From Botryotinia globosa (lineage: Eukaryota; Ascomycota; Leotiomycetes; Helotiales; Sclerotiniaceae): a stretch of 64,000 nucleotides of DNA. Positions 49,801-62,952 of this stretch are shown piece after piece (the stretch's first letter is position 1; each line of letters opens with the position of its first letter). The position numbers and the translations under genes are program-made. The notes below the pieces were generated by a model. That model was given only the letters and a program-made list of their open reading frames with translations, had not been told where the DNA came from and did not search any database. The DNA lies in NCBI GenBank assembly GCA_014898425.1, contig RCSZ01000013.1, forward strand, positions 744,001-808,000, read 5' to 3'.

Positions 49801-51879
49801 GAATATTTAAATATTATATAATATAATCTAATTCGTTATTAGATTATTCAAACATTTTAAAGAAATTTTTCAAAAAAAATAATTTTATTAAAATTTAATA
49901 AAATTATATAAACTATTTAAGGAAATATAAAAAGAAATTATTCTATATATAATAATAAAAGATTGAAATATCAAAATAATTAGAAAAGAAGATAATAAAA
50001 AAAATAAAAGGATTATAAATTAATAAAAACATTTAAAAAAGGAGAGAAAAGTGTTTTTATTTTATAAATAATTTTCTTTGTTTTATAATATTAAAAAAAA
50101 AGATATAGGAAATAACTTCCAAAAAAAAAAAAAAAAAAAAAAAAAATTATTTTTCTAAATAAAAATAGATAAACACTTTTTTTTATTAAAGGAATTTTAT
50201 AGATAATTATTCTTTTTATTATATAAAGAAAAATATTATTTTTATTATTAAATTGATAGTTAGGATTTTTACAAATATATAATAAATATTTCTTGAAATT
50301 ATATTTAAGGATTTTAGTATATCATTTGTTTATATATAATTAATTATTGCTTTCAAATTATCAAAATATTAATTTATATAATTAAATCTTTATAATTTTA
50401 ATAATACTTTTAATAAATCCTTATAATTTGATTAATTATTATTTCTTTCAATATTATTATTTAAAATTAATAAGTATTCTCTTTCCCTTTTTTACAAATT
50501 TCTTAAAATGAGATTTTGAATAGGTTTTATTAATTGAGATTTTATTTATCTTTTTCAAAATATAAACACTCTTATTAAAATCTGTAATTATTATTCAATA
50601 TAATTCAAATCATTGATATACAAACTTCCTTTTATATAATATATCAATTTTTGATTATAAATTGTATTAAAATACAATATCTTTTAAATTAATATTTTTG
50701 TTTATTATATTGTTATCTTTATTGAAACACTCTTTTTTATTTAAATAATAATATTTTTTATAAAGTATAGCTTCTTCTATATCAATATTATATATTTTTA
50801 ATTATTGAAGGTATAATATTAATAAATCTATTTAAATTATCACTAATTCCCAATTAAGGATTTTTTAAATATAAAATTTTGTTTTAATAAATAATATTGA
50901 ATAACAATTATAGATTATATAAAATAAAATAAGATTAATTAATTGATATATTATAACCCTATCAATAAATAATATTATATTAAAATATCTTAACTATTTT
51001 TCTTTCCTATTCATTATTTTAAACAATCTATTAATAATAGATTTGTAATTTTATTTAATTTAATTATTTGCTTTAGAATTGTATATAAAGATTTGTATTT
51101 ATTGAATACTATATTTTTTTAAGAAATATATTATATATACTTTATTCTTTAGATTATTATTTATTAAAACCTTATCGAAAATAAAATAATAATAAATAAT
51201 AGATTATATAAAAATAATTATTATTTATAAAATTATATTTTAAAAAACTTTCCTTTTTATTTATTTTGATAAATTATTTTTAAAGAGTATTAAATATTTG
51301 TAATTATTATTCAAAAGTATATATATAATATTTAATCTATATTTTTATCAATATATATTTATTTATATTAAATATAAAGATTTTTCCTAAAGATTTGATT
51401 ATTGTAATTGATAGTTTAGATAGAAATTAATGAATTTCTTGATAATATTATATATTTTTATTTAATAGTATAATTATAATACCTTATTGAAAATACTTTT
51501 TATTTTTTTATAATTATAGGCTTTATATAAATTATCAATAAGAATAATCTATTCCATCTTATCATCGATTATTTTTTTAAAAGGTAAATATTTTATATTG
51601 ATTTTGAAAAAACAATTATTACAAATACAAAATCCAAAAACTTTTTTCTTGAAATTTCTGAAAACCTTTTTTGTTATACTTTTAGATTTTTATAATGAAA
51701 TTAAATATCTAACTATTTTTTGATTTTTTTTATTGTATATTAAATCTAATATATAACTTTGTTTAAATTTGATAAAATTATATAAAATAAGGATATCTTG
51801 AATATTATTAAGTTTGTTAATAATTTATTTATTAATATTGTTTTTTTAAGCTTTTTTTTGTTAAAGTTTTGTAAAAATA

Positions 51880-53180
51880 TTTGGTTTACAAAAGAGTTTA
51901 TTTATTGTAATATATATTGTTTTTTTTATATATCGAATTTTGAAATCAAAAAGTTTAATTTATATAATTTATTTTGTTATTAGAGTTTTTGAAAGATTTG
52001 TTATTATTCTATTCAATTGAATAATAAAAATTTTAATATTAGTTTTGAGAATGAAATGTATTCCATATAAATTGTATTTATATTTTCAAAAAGTTTTGAA
52101 TATTCCTTTGTATTCTTTTTTTATAATATTATAATTCTTTTTTATATTGTTTTATAATTTATTTTCAAATCTAATTATTATACATTTACTATTAAATTCT
52201 TAATCTAATATTGTACTCCAACTATCAAGATTAATATCTATATCTAAAATAATTATTTCAATTATTAAAATATTTTTATAATTTAATAATATTAAAATAA
52301 AAGGTTTGGTTAATTCAGTTTTTAATAGATTTATAATATTTTTTTGTTTTTTTATTTATATAAATTTTCAATCTTTTTTTAATAAATAATATAATGATTC
52401 GATTTTTTGAGTAAATTGTTTGATTTAGATATAATAATATATATATACATTTAAAAACATATGAATCTTTATAATATCCCTAAATTCAAATCAGTTTATA
52501 ATTCGAGTGATTTTTGATTATTATAAAATTTATTTTTTAGATTTTATAATGTATTCCACAATTTCTATATTATTGAAATATTATTTGGATTTTGTTTCAA
52601 TTGAATATCTTATTCTTTTTATATATTTCAAGGTTTTATTGATTCTTTAAATATATACAAAAATAAATTTCTATATTCTAAATATAATTTCCTTATTATT
52701 GAAATCAGTTTTAGATCTCTTTATTTCTATATTATTTAGAAATGGTATAGTTATTTTAAAAACTAAATCACCCAGAATTTTTATAATAATTTTATAGAAT
52801 TGGGTAATAGAATTAGTAGTATTTTGTAATAATGTTGTATAATATAATAGTTCAAATAGTATTTGAAAGGTAATTATATTGTGATTTTTTATAATTAAAG
52901 AAATCTAATTATAATTTAAAAAGAAATTGATTAGAGAAGTGATTTGATATTTTATAAAGTTTTTTGTAAAGATATTGATATCTAAAAATAAATTTGTATT
53001 TCTAATCGAGTGTTTGTTGAATTTAATAATTGTATTTATAAATTTATAGATATTAGGAATCTTTTTCTTTATTAAAAACTATAGGTTTTTATAAAGATTA
53101 TTTGTATATTCAAAAACTCTTTGATTTATTTTTTTTTGAAGTATTTTGGATATAATTTCAATTAAGATTTTTGGAATAGG
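51880..53180 (-). pseudogene. Gypsy pol remnant: reverse transcriptase and RNase H
   Basis: On the minus strand the relic reads, with stops, 'QRVFEYTNNLYKNL', then 'FIKYQITSLINFFLNYN', then 'TTNSITQFYKIIIKILGDL' and 'ITIPFLNNIEIKRSKTDFNN'. These are the fungal gypsy RT segments, with FLNN in place of the FLDD active-site box. RNase H follows: 'NYNIIKKEYKGIFKTF', 'LYGIHFILKT' and 'QLNRIITNLSKTLITK', ending near 'IKLFDFKIRYIKKTIYI'. The D-to-N and similar changes are the codon consequences of G-to-A and C-to-T mutation. Confidence 0.8.
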
Positions 53181-56100
53181 AAATTTAGGTATTTATTAAA
53201 CTTTGTATAAAATAGTTTGTATTTTTTATAAAAAAATTATTTTTTTTTATATTTATTTAATATATATTTAATTAAAAGTGAGTATTTCTTTTTAATTTAA
53301 TAAATAAATAAATAATAGTTTTTATTTATAAATAAAAAGTATTTTTTCAAAATCTATTTTTTTATATCTATTTATAATTAAATAATAATCTTTAGGTTTT
53401 TTATTGAATTATAGAATCAGATAATCTTTTTATTCTTTTGAAGGTTATAAATAAGGATTTCTTTTTTTATATCTTTTTAATTAATTACTTTTTTCTTTTA
53501 GCTTTTTGCTTATAAGATTTTTAAATTGATTTAAAGGAAATATTTTATTTGTTTTATTCTTATATAAAATATTTATATAAAATAAAAAACAATTTTGCTA
53601 AAATTCAATAAAATTATTTTCTAATAAGAAATATAAACTTATCCCGATATATTGTTTTTTAAATATATCAAACTCTAATTTTTTAAATTTGAAATTCAAA
53701 AGAATATAATTGTTTTTTATTTAATATATCAAATATTTACTTAGTTCTTTTGGTTATTATTTATTATTATAATATATTGCAATTTATTTTTGTATATAAA
53801 TATAATTTTATTTATAATAAACTATAATATTTCAAATAACAAATTATTATATATATTTTTTATTATAAATAAACTAACAATATTTAATACTTTTTTAAAA
53901 GATATATATATATCTTTACAAAAATTTCTAATATTAATTTTGAAAGGATTAATTTCAATAATAATAATCTAAACCAAACTGATTAATAGATTGAATTTCA
54001 TAATTAAATTGATATTAATTAAATTGATGGTTGAATTAAAATTTGGAATTGTTTTAATAAAATCTTGATTATTAAGAAATACTTTAATATAAGGAAAATC
54101 TTTTCTATTATCTTTTATAGAAATATAAATAAAACTATAGATTATATTTGAATAAAAAACTTTTATAATTCTAATTTATTTTAAAGATTTAAATAAAATA
54201 GAAAGTTTATTAATCAAATTTATTATATAATTATTAAGGATTGATAATTTTATCAAATTATTTATTTTTATAATTTATTTTTTCTATATATTAGAATATT
54301 CTTTAATAATGAAATTTATAATAATAAAAATTATAATTAATAAAATATTCTAATTGATTTCTTTTATTATTTTATAACTATTATTTATTATTTAAAGAAT
54401 TATTTATTTTCTAAACTTCTTAATTTTATTCAATATTTTTTCGATTACAACTTTTATTATAGAATTCTTAGAATTATAAATATAGATTTCTATTGGTTTA
54501 GTTTGTATAAGCTTTTGAAAGGATATTTCGATTATAAATTATTAATTGAGTTTAAAGATTTTATTTGCAAATAAAAATATAGGTTTTGTAAAGATATTTG
54601 AATATAATTTGATTATTTTATTCAAATTATTATAAAATAATTTTCTGTATTTCCTTTGTATTTCTTTTATAATATTGATATATTTTTGAATAATATATAC
54701 TTTCCCTTTTAATATAATATCGATAGATTCTTTTTTGATATCAATAAAGTATAATATTTCTTTATTCTTAAAGAATTTTAATCAATTGTTTTGGAAAGCT
54801 TACAATCTAATCACTTTTATTAAATTGAAATTGGTTTTATTATTATATATAATTAGAATAAGATTATTTAAACTATTTATTAACCCCCATATTAACTATT
54901 CTAGTTTATTATAATATATAAATCCTTTATTAAAATATTTTTTAAAAATCAAACAATCTTTTTTTAAAATATAATCTTTGTTATCAGACTATTTGTTATT
55001 ACAATTATAATATATTCTTTTATAAATTATATATATAATTTCTATTATCTCTAAATCAATAATAATATTAATAATAATAAATATTATAATTTGTATAAAC
55101 TTACAAATTAAGATCTAAGGTATTTCTATTACTTTTAAATTGAAAAGAATCTAACAAATTTTAACTTTTTTTTTAAATTTAAAATCTGATTGTATTTATT
55201 TTTTTATAACAAATATAAAATTTTCAAAAATTTTTATTATTTTCTTTATTTTATTATCTCTTTAAACTATTAGAATTTTTGTTTTATTCTGAATCTTTAT
55301 AAATAGAATAATAGATTCTAATAATTCATCGAAATTAAAATTCTTATTATTATTTATATTGAGAAAAATATATTGGGATTTGTTTTTAATATATTAGATT
55401 ATCTAATTGAATACTTTATTTCAATTTATTATATTTAATTGTTTTATATTGTATCTGATTTGAATAATACATTTTTAAAAAACTTTAAAAGATATACTTT
55501 TGAGGAATAATTCAATGACTTTATTTTTTATTAAAATTTTATCTTTAATCAATCACTATACAATTTGATTATATTGTTTAACAAAATAATCAAAATTATT
55601 GTATCTAATATTTCCTTTTTATCTATACTTTTTAGCAAATTTTTATAAATATTTATAAAAGTATATTTTTTAAAAAATATTATTATTGAAATATTTCTTA
55701 AGGAAAACAGATTTGAAATATTTTTTTTAATTTTATTCTTCAGATTGCTATTCCTTTATAACTTTAATCTTTTTTCAAAATGTATAATCTATTTATAGAA
55801 GGATTTATATTCAGAAATCTTTATTCAAAATATAATAATTTCATTGAAATTATTCTATATTTTCATATTATTTGATAATATTAAAATCCTTGAATTATAA
55901 TATACTAATAATTTCAGAAAATGGTATTAGAGATATAAGAATTCTTGAAAAGTATTTTAGAAAAATAGTAAATTATTGGATATTAAGATTTTCTTTCAAA
56001 AGTTTTAAATTGAAATTCTTATTAGATTTTTTATCTTTATTTGTTTTTCAATCGAATATAAAAGAGATATTTGATTCGAAAGTATTCTTTTTGAGATTAT

Positions 56101-57109
56101 CTATATTGAAAGTGTTAGGGCTAATTGATAAATTTGAAGACTCCAAATCTACAATTAAATGATTATCCTGGATCTTGGATTTATTATTGGAATTAAAAGC
56201 TAATATAATATAGATTTTATTATTATATTGAATGATTTTGTTTTTGTTAATAAATGGTTATAGTAATTGAATAATTATATAGAGATTTAAAGGGTTTTCG
56301 ATGTAATATAAATAGAAATTCGATTATTATTTTATTCATTCTTTTTCTAATAATTTTATCAAATTTTAACAAAGTTATTTTTTTTTTTCAAATTTGTATA
56401 ACTATAAGTTTATTTGTAAAAATTCAAAAATATAGATTAACAATTTGTTTTGGGGAATTCGAATCTCAGATTTTTCTTGGAAATATATTTAGAAATTTGT
56501 TTTTAGAGATAAAAAGACTATTTTTATAAATGATTTTTTCAATTAAATTGAATAATATAATATTTCTAATTTCAATATAAATTGTTTTTGAATTTTTTAG
56601 ATTAATCAAGTTTTATTTAGATATAGATATAATTAAAATAATCTTGAAAATTCTAAGTAAACTTAATATTTATTAAGCTTTGAATATAGGAGTAAATATT
56701 GATTAACAAATCTTAGATCTATTTTATAAAAAAAAACTTTTTTTTTCAAAATCAAATCTTTATTTAAATTCTTATAAATTTTGTAGATAGTAAAACTTAT
56801 ACAATTTGTTTTTACAATCTTTTGAAAAAAATAAGGATAATCCAATTAAAAACAACCTCACTTTCAATTTAAATTTATATAAAACTACAAATCGATTTTA
56901 AGAATAAAGTGTTTGTTTTTCTTCTCTCTTCTTTTATTATTGGATTATTATTATTTTGATTTCATTATAATATTAGATAGTTCCTCATTCTTTTATTTCC
57001 TATCGACTTTTTCAAACTAATAACTTTCTATTTTCTAAAGCAATTCAAAAATTCAGATTTATATATAACTTTTTAATCTTTCAACGTTTTTTCCTATATA
57101 AATCACTAA

Positions 57110-57349
57110 TATAAAAGAATAGAAGGTAATAAAATCATAAAGTAATTCTTTATATATATTACAGAAAAATCATTATAATATATTGCTTCAGACAAAAGAG
57201 AAAAGGGGGAGGTTTTATATAGTGTTTTACAAGATATACTAGAAATTTGATAGATGGGAATTAATTGCTCTTTCTAAACTATAAGGAAAAGGGCTATAAA
57301 TACTAGCTATAGAAGTGAACCACGTAACCAGTACAAAGATTCGCTCACA
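57110..57349 (-). repeat. Gypsy LTR, right copy (5' LTR of the minus-strand element)
   Basis: 240 bp, heavily mutated in its first half (AATAGAAGGTAATAAAATCA) and lightly in its second (GAAGTGAACCACGTAACCAG, TTCGCTCACA). Confidence 0.88.
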
Positions 57350-57353
57350 TTAT

Positions 57354-57381
57354 ATTTATATCAATTAAATTGATATCAATA
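57354..57381 (+). repeat. Copia 5' LTR, right part
   Basis: The last 28 bp of the interrupted LTR (ATTTATATCAATTAAATTGA, then TATCAATA). The equivalent in the 3' LTR is ATTTATATCAACCAAGTTGA, then TATCAACA; the differences are C/T and G/A. Confidence 0.88.
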
Positions 57382-58999
57382 TTAATTAATAATATTATAA
57401 ATTAAAATCTTAGATTTTATTAAAAATATTAAATGTTTTTATATAATATTTAGAATTAATAGAAATTCTAAAAAGATTATAGAGAAGATATTATTATATC
57501 AAATATAATATATTATTTCTTTTTATAATACTAGAAAATATACTTCGAATAATTATATTGAAAAGATATATTCAAAAAGTTTGGTTTTGTTAAATATAAT
57601 AAATCGATTTTGTGTTTATTATATATTTATTTTTATATTGTATATTATATTAAGTAAAATAAAGATTTTTATTATTTTTTATATTTATAAGAAATTTTTT
57701 TATATATACAAATATATATATATTTATAATAACTTTCGAAATATTTTTATCTATATATACAATTATATCGAAAAGTAATATTATTTTAATTAAGGATATT
57801 ATTAATAAGAATATATATATAAAAAAGAAAAAGGAAAAGTATAAGGAATAGTTTAATTTATTAAAAACAATATTAGATAATAAGAAAGTTATTATTATTA
57901 ATAATAAAAAGTTTATCAAATATATCAAATTCAAATATAAATAATACAATTACAAAAATATCAATAATAATAATTTAGCAAAGATTTTTTATTATAATTT
58001 TAAAATATTCATAATTATACAATTTACGAAAATTCATTAAATTTATATATGAAAATTATATATAATATTATATATTTGAAGAATATACCTATCAAAAATA
58101 GATGTTGAAATATTTGTAGTTTTATTTAAACAATTTTATAAAATTATTATTAATAAATAGATAAAAATATAAATTCAAAAAGCTTTAAAAGATATTAATA
58201 TTAAAGAATCCAAGTTTAAGTCTAGAATTATTTACAAATTCATTAAAAACGATTTCAAATATATAAACAAAAACAATAAAAATAAATATAATAAAAACAA
58301 AAATATAAGAGATTCTGATGATAGGGATAGTGATAATAATAAAGGTAATAAAAATTATAAATTCTAAAAGGATAAGATATTAATACTATATTTCAATATA
58401 CAATTTTTTATTAATTTATTAAAATTCTATACCAATAATGAAAAATATAATAGAGATGATAACAATTTCGATTTTAAACTTTCGATTTTTTATAAAATTT
58501 TATAATATATAAAGATATTTATAAATATATATTATAAAATGTTTCCAATTATATTCAAAAAGAATACACTTTAATTTTTTTATATTAATTATAGTTTTCT
58601 ATTATCAATATTCAAAGAGTTTTATACCTATATACAAAATAATTTCGAAAAAAATGAATATCAATAAAATATATTATTGAAATAGAATAATATTACTCTG
58701 AAATCAATTAAAAAAAAATATAGAAATAAGTTATTCAATAAATATCTTATAATTATAATCAAATAATTATGTATATTATAATATTAATTCGATTTTATTA
58801 TATAATAAACATTTTATTTTTATAATAAATTTATATTTATTTGTAAAGATATAGAGGTATATAATCTAATTTATTTTAATTCTAAAAAAAAGATATCTAA
58901 TTTAATCAATTAATTGTAATAATTTATTAGTATATAGAAAAGATTATATAAGGATGAAGAGGATATAATATTATTTACTAATAGGAAATTCTATAGTAA

Positions 59000-61900
59000 T
59001 AATAATTATAACAATAGTCAAAACAATTCTAAAGATTTTAGAAATAATAATAATATTAAAAACAATTTATACAACAAATAATAATATTTAAATTTTTCTA
59101 ATCAATACAATTATTATTGAATATACAAAAAAGAAGAATATCGATTAACAAAATATTCTAAAGAAAAACAAGATAAGAATAAATATAAGTATAGAGAAAA
59201 GATTAAAGATAATAATAATAATATATTTAACAAGCACTATAACCAATAAATAATTGAATATAAGGGAAAAACTATTAATATAAAATCTAATTCAAAAATT
59301 GAAATAGATCTATTTTTTGTAGATCTTAATATTAAAGATGATATAAATAAAATATTTTTTATAAATTCCAAGTTTATTAACAATTAGAAAATATTTAATT
59401 AATTATTATTTAATATAATATTATATATAATAATTAGAAATTCTATTGAAACTATTTTATCTACAAAAAACACAATAAATATTTTTTATATAAGTTATAC
59501 AAATAAAGAATTCTTTGGTATATATATTGATATAGTATATATAGAAAAATCAATAATCAAAATTGAATAATATTATATATAAAAGCAAATCTATTTAATT
59601 GAATTTAATCTATTGATAATAAAAACTACGAATATATATTTCAAAAAGAGAATTATAATATTAATAGGATTATTCCGAGTTGTTATATTATTTGGAGATA
59701 TCGATTTCCATATTGTAAATACTAACATTCTATTTTTATTAAATCTTAAAGATATAAATCATTTTAAAACATTTTATAATAATATTATTAATTAATTTAT
59801 TACCATAAAAGATGAATATTCTATTATTAAAAGATATGGGTATATATTTTTAATATAAAAAATGAATATAGATTAATTTATTTAAAAATCGATTTATTAG
59901 AATAATTATTATTTAACAATTATAAAACTATAATATTTATATTAACAATTCGATTATTCATTAATATAATGTTTTTATAATATATTATAATAAATAAACT
60001 ATAATAAAAGTAATAACACTATTAAATATTTCATTAAATACTACAAATATTATCAAATATATAACAAATCATCAAAACATTTCAAATTCATTTTATTGAA
60101 AAACACTGAATTCAATTATATTATTTATATTGATATTATATATATTATAAATAATCTAATTCTATATATTATTAATAAAATAATATATTATCAAATAATT
60201 TAGTTTTTTGAAAATGTTTCTATTAAACATATATTCAACAATCTCAAGAAATACTAAATTAATATATATATTGAATCATCAAATTATATTATTTATAATA
60301 TCGAAAAAAACTTTATAAATAAAAAGTTTATTTAAAATACAAAATCTATATCGATTATTATCAAAAGTATATTTATCAAAGTATATAATTCTATAAATAT
60401 TATTAAAAAATATTATTACTTATTATATCGTATATATAAAATTTTAATAAAAAAATTTAAAAATAATAATCTAATTAAAATGATGATTTTTCAAATAATA
60501 ATAAAAACTGTGAGTAATATAACAAAATCAAATGGATTTGTTTCTATATTACTAATTTATAGAATATATCCCAAATTAAATAATATTAACCTATCAACCA
60601 TAATAATTATTCAATATATAAAAACTACAAAGAAAACTATAATAAAAATATATTATATTCAAATTAAAAAACAAATTATAGAGGTATTGAAATTAAGGAA
60701 TGGATTGTTTATAATATTTATTTTTATTCTATTATTGAATTTAGAAGTTTTAGTATAAAAAGAGAGAAAAGATAATAATATATTAAATAAATAAATTAAA
60801 TTGTATACTTTGATTGAAATAGATAAGAAAATATGCGAGATGGAACTTTTCAGTAGATCAATTAAATTCTGATTTATATTTATACAATCCTTTTATATAA
60901 AATTTAAAGAAACAAAACTAAAGAATAATTATACAAATAATAATAATAATGATATTATAATTATTGATATATTATATATAGAAACACTACAATCTTAAAC
61001 ATCATTATTAATAATATAATTAAATATATAATTATATTATTATATAAGAAATAATTTAATTAGAATAATCAATATAATAGATATTAATAAAGAATATATC
61101 GCGAAATCATTACAATTGATTATATTCTTATAAAATGATATACTTATAAAATATACAAAATCATAACATAAAAAAGTTAATAAATTAATAAAGAATAAAA
61201 TCTTTAAGATTGTTTCAAAAGATAATATTCTACTTAAAATGAAACTCTTCAAATTACATTTTATTGATGAAATGAAAAAAGAAAATATTGATAAGATATA
61301 TACAAAGTTATAATTAGTAGTTTAAATATATCAAAATGAAAATAAAACCATTGTTTTAATACAATTACCTACTATTTAATATATCAATTAGTATATTATT
61401 CTTACATTTATTATTATTTTATAAGTATTAAATAAATATATTCAAATCTATTTATAGGATATTATACAAATATATATATAATCGATTACGATTTTGAATA
61501 AACCTATTTATATAAAAATATTAAAAAAGATCGGATTTGAAAATGGATATATTTTATATATTATAAAATCTTTGTATAATATTTTTAAAATAAGAAATCA
61601 TTGGTTTGAAATTTACTATAATTATTATAAGGATAAACTAAATATAATGCAATCTATATATAACCTTTACTTATTTTATTCAACTAATAATATTAATATT
61701 GTAGGGTTTCAAATCAATAATATATTTATAGTTGTAGATAAAAGATTTGTATATTTAGAATAAAAGCAATTGAGTAAAGTCAATTTTATAGCTAAAGATA
61801 AAGAGCAACTTATAGAAAACTATTTACTCAGGTTTAATGGTTACTTAATTATTTTCAAAAATAATAGGATTTATTTTAATTAAGAGAAATAATATAATAA

Positions 61901-62700
61901 TATTAGAATGATTATAGCTGGGAATATTGATATATATAAAATAAAGAGAAAAGTTTGAAAAAACATTATTTCAAAAAATCAATATATTGCTCAATATATA
62001 AAGGAAATATATATTGCAATTATATATCAATCAAAGGTATTTTATTATTTTTTTATTATTATTTAGATAATAGATCTAAAGGAAGAAGATATAAACAAGC
62101 TCAATAAAGTTATTAAATAGCAAATAAACAATTTGAAAAGAGAATTTATATTTGTATCTTTAGATATAGATTTCATCAAATTAATTATCTTTATTAATAT
62201 ATTATTCGTTAATAATATTAATTTATTATTACAAATTAGTTATATGATTTATTTAATGGATAAATATAATAATATTAATATTATATATTAAATATCAATT
62301 AAATGTAAGAGAATTATTAGAAGTGTATTAGCTTTTGAATTATATGTATTAGTTTTAGGTTTTAATATTGAAACTACTATTAAAAATATTATTAATGCTA
62401 TTTTCAAATCTAAAAAGCTAATATTATTTATACTTTATACAAATTTAAAATCACTATATGATCTATTGACTAAACTCAGTATAAGTATGGAAAAACGGCT
62501 TTTAATTAATATTATAGCTTTAAGATAATGCTATAAGAATAGGAAGATTACAAAAATTAAATGGATTGATAGGAAATCGAATCTTACAGATATTATAATT
62601 AAAAACGATATATATCAAGTATTAAAAGATTTAATTGATATTAATAAAATAATTATTAAAATAATATATTGAATAAAAAAGAAATAGTGATATGAAAGCT
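59000..62700 (+). pseudogene. Copia pol remnant: protease, integrase, reverse transcriptase, RNase H
   Basis: Read on the + strand through stops. The protease region is 'FHIVNTNILFLLNLKDINHF' followed by 'RYGYIF'. The integrase C-terminal region is 'KTVSNITKSNGFVSILLIYR' to 'EVLKLRNG' (60480-60758). RT is 'GYILYIIKSLYNIFKIRNHW', 'KLNIMQSIYNLYLFYSTNN' and 'VGFQINNIFIVVDKRF' (61494-61763). RNase H is 'SIKCKRIIRSVLAFELYVL', 'LYTNLKSLYDLLTKL' and 'KIKWIDRKSNLTDIIIK' (about 62300-62610). These follow the fungal copia polyprotein order. No open frame is longer than about 95 codons, so the element is dead. Confidence 0.85.
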
Positions 62701-62782
62701 AAATAAGATTAAAAGAATATTGTATTTAAAATAAATTATAAATTAAAATATATAATTACATTTATTTTTAGAAAATTATTAA

Positions 62783-62952
62783 TATCAAAATATCAATTAT
62801 ATAATTAAAAAGAACATTATATTAATTAGTATCGCACTAACGTTTCCTTATATATTTAATATCTAGCTTTCTATAGTTAATAATAATCAAGAACAAATAC
62901 AACCATATAGAACTAAGTACTTATATTTATATCAACCAAGTTGATATCAACA
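62783..62952 (+). repeat. Copia 3' LTR, uninterrupted (empty site)
   Basis: A complete 170-bp LTR. The start is strongly RIP-mutated, while the last half is nearly unchanged. It contains the junction ACTTAT/ATTTATATC without the nested element. Confidence 0.9.

Larger units (their letters stand above)
46639..57349 (-). mobile_element. Ty3/gypsy LTR retrotransposon nested in the copia 5' LTR, RIP-mutated
   Basis: The inner element is 10,711 bp long with two 240-bp LTRs (46639-46878 and 57110-57349) that begin TGTAAAAGAG and end TTCGCTCACA. It is flanked by TTAT on both sides (46635-46638 and 57350-57353). The uninterrupted copia LTR on the right reads ACTTATATTTATATC at this point, so this is the empty site. 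Domains lie on the minus strand: reverse transcriptase (about 53180-52400), then RNase H (about 52300-51880), continuous in order. An A-rich purine run abuts the LTR at 46879-46890 on the minus strand, as a polypurine tract would. The integrase was not identified. All frames are full of stops and the DNA is almost entirely A/T. Confidence 0.88.
46497..62952 (+). mobile_element. Ty1/copia LTR retrotransposon, RIP-mutated, carrying a nested element
   Basis: The outer element is bounded by 170-bp LTRs that begin TGTCGGGACATCGATC (RIPed to TATCAAAATATCAATT in the right copy) and end GATATCAACA, that is TGT...ACA. The left LTR is 46497-46638 plus 57350-57381, interrupted by the inner element; the right LTR is 62783-62952. 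Without the insert the element is about 5.7 kb. Reading + strand through stops, the order is a zinc-knuckle-like region (about 59.0-59.2 kb), protease (about 59.6-59.85), integrase C-terminal region (60480-60758), reverse transcriptase (about 61490-61770) and RNase H (about 62180-62660). PR-IN-RT-RH is the copia order. Candidate 5-bp target duplications are ATAGC (46492-46496) and GTAGT (62953-62957), differing by two transitions. Confidence 0.9.

Noticed and set aside
55872..56162. Open frame of 96 codons inside the gypsy element (+ strand)
   Set aside because: It lies antisense to the element, in A/T-only DNA where chance frames are common; no domain matches.
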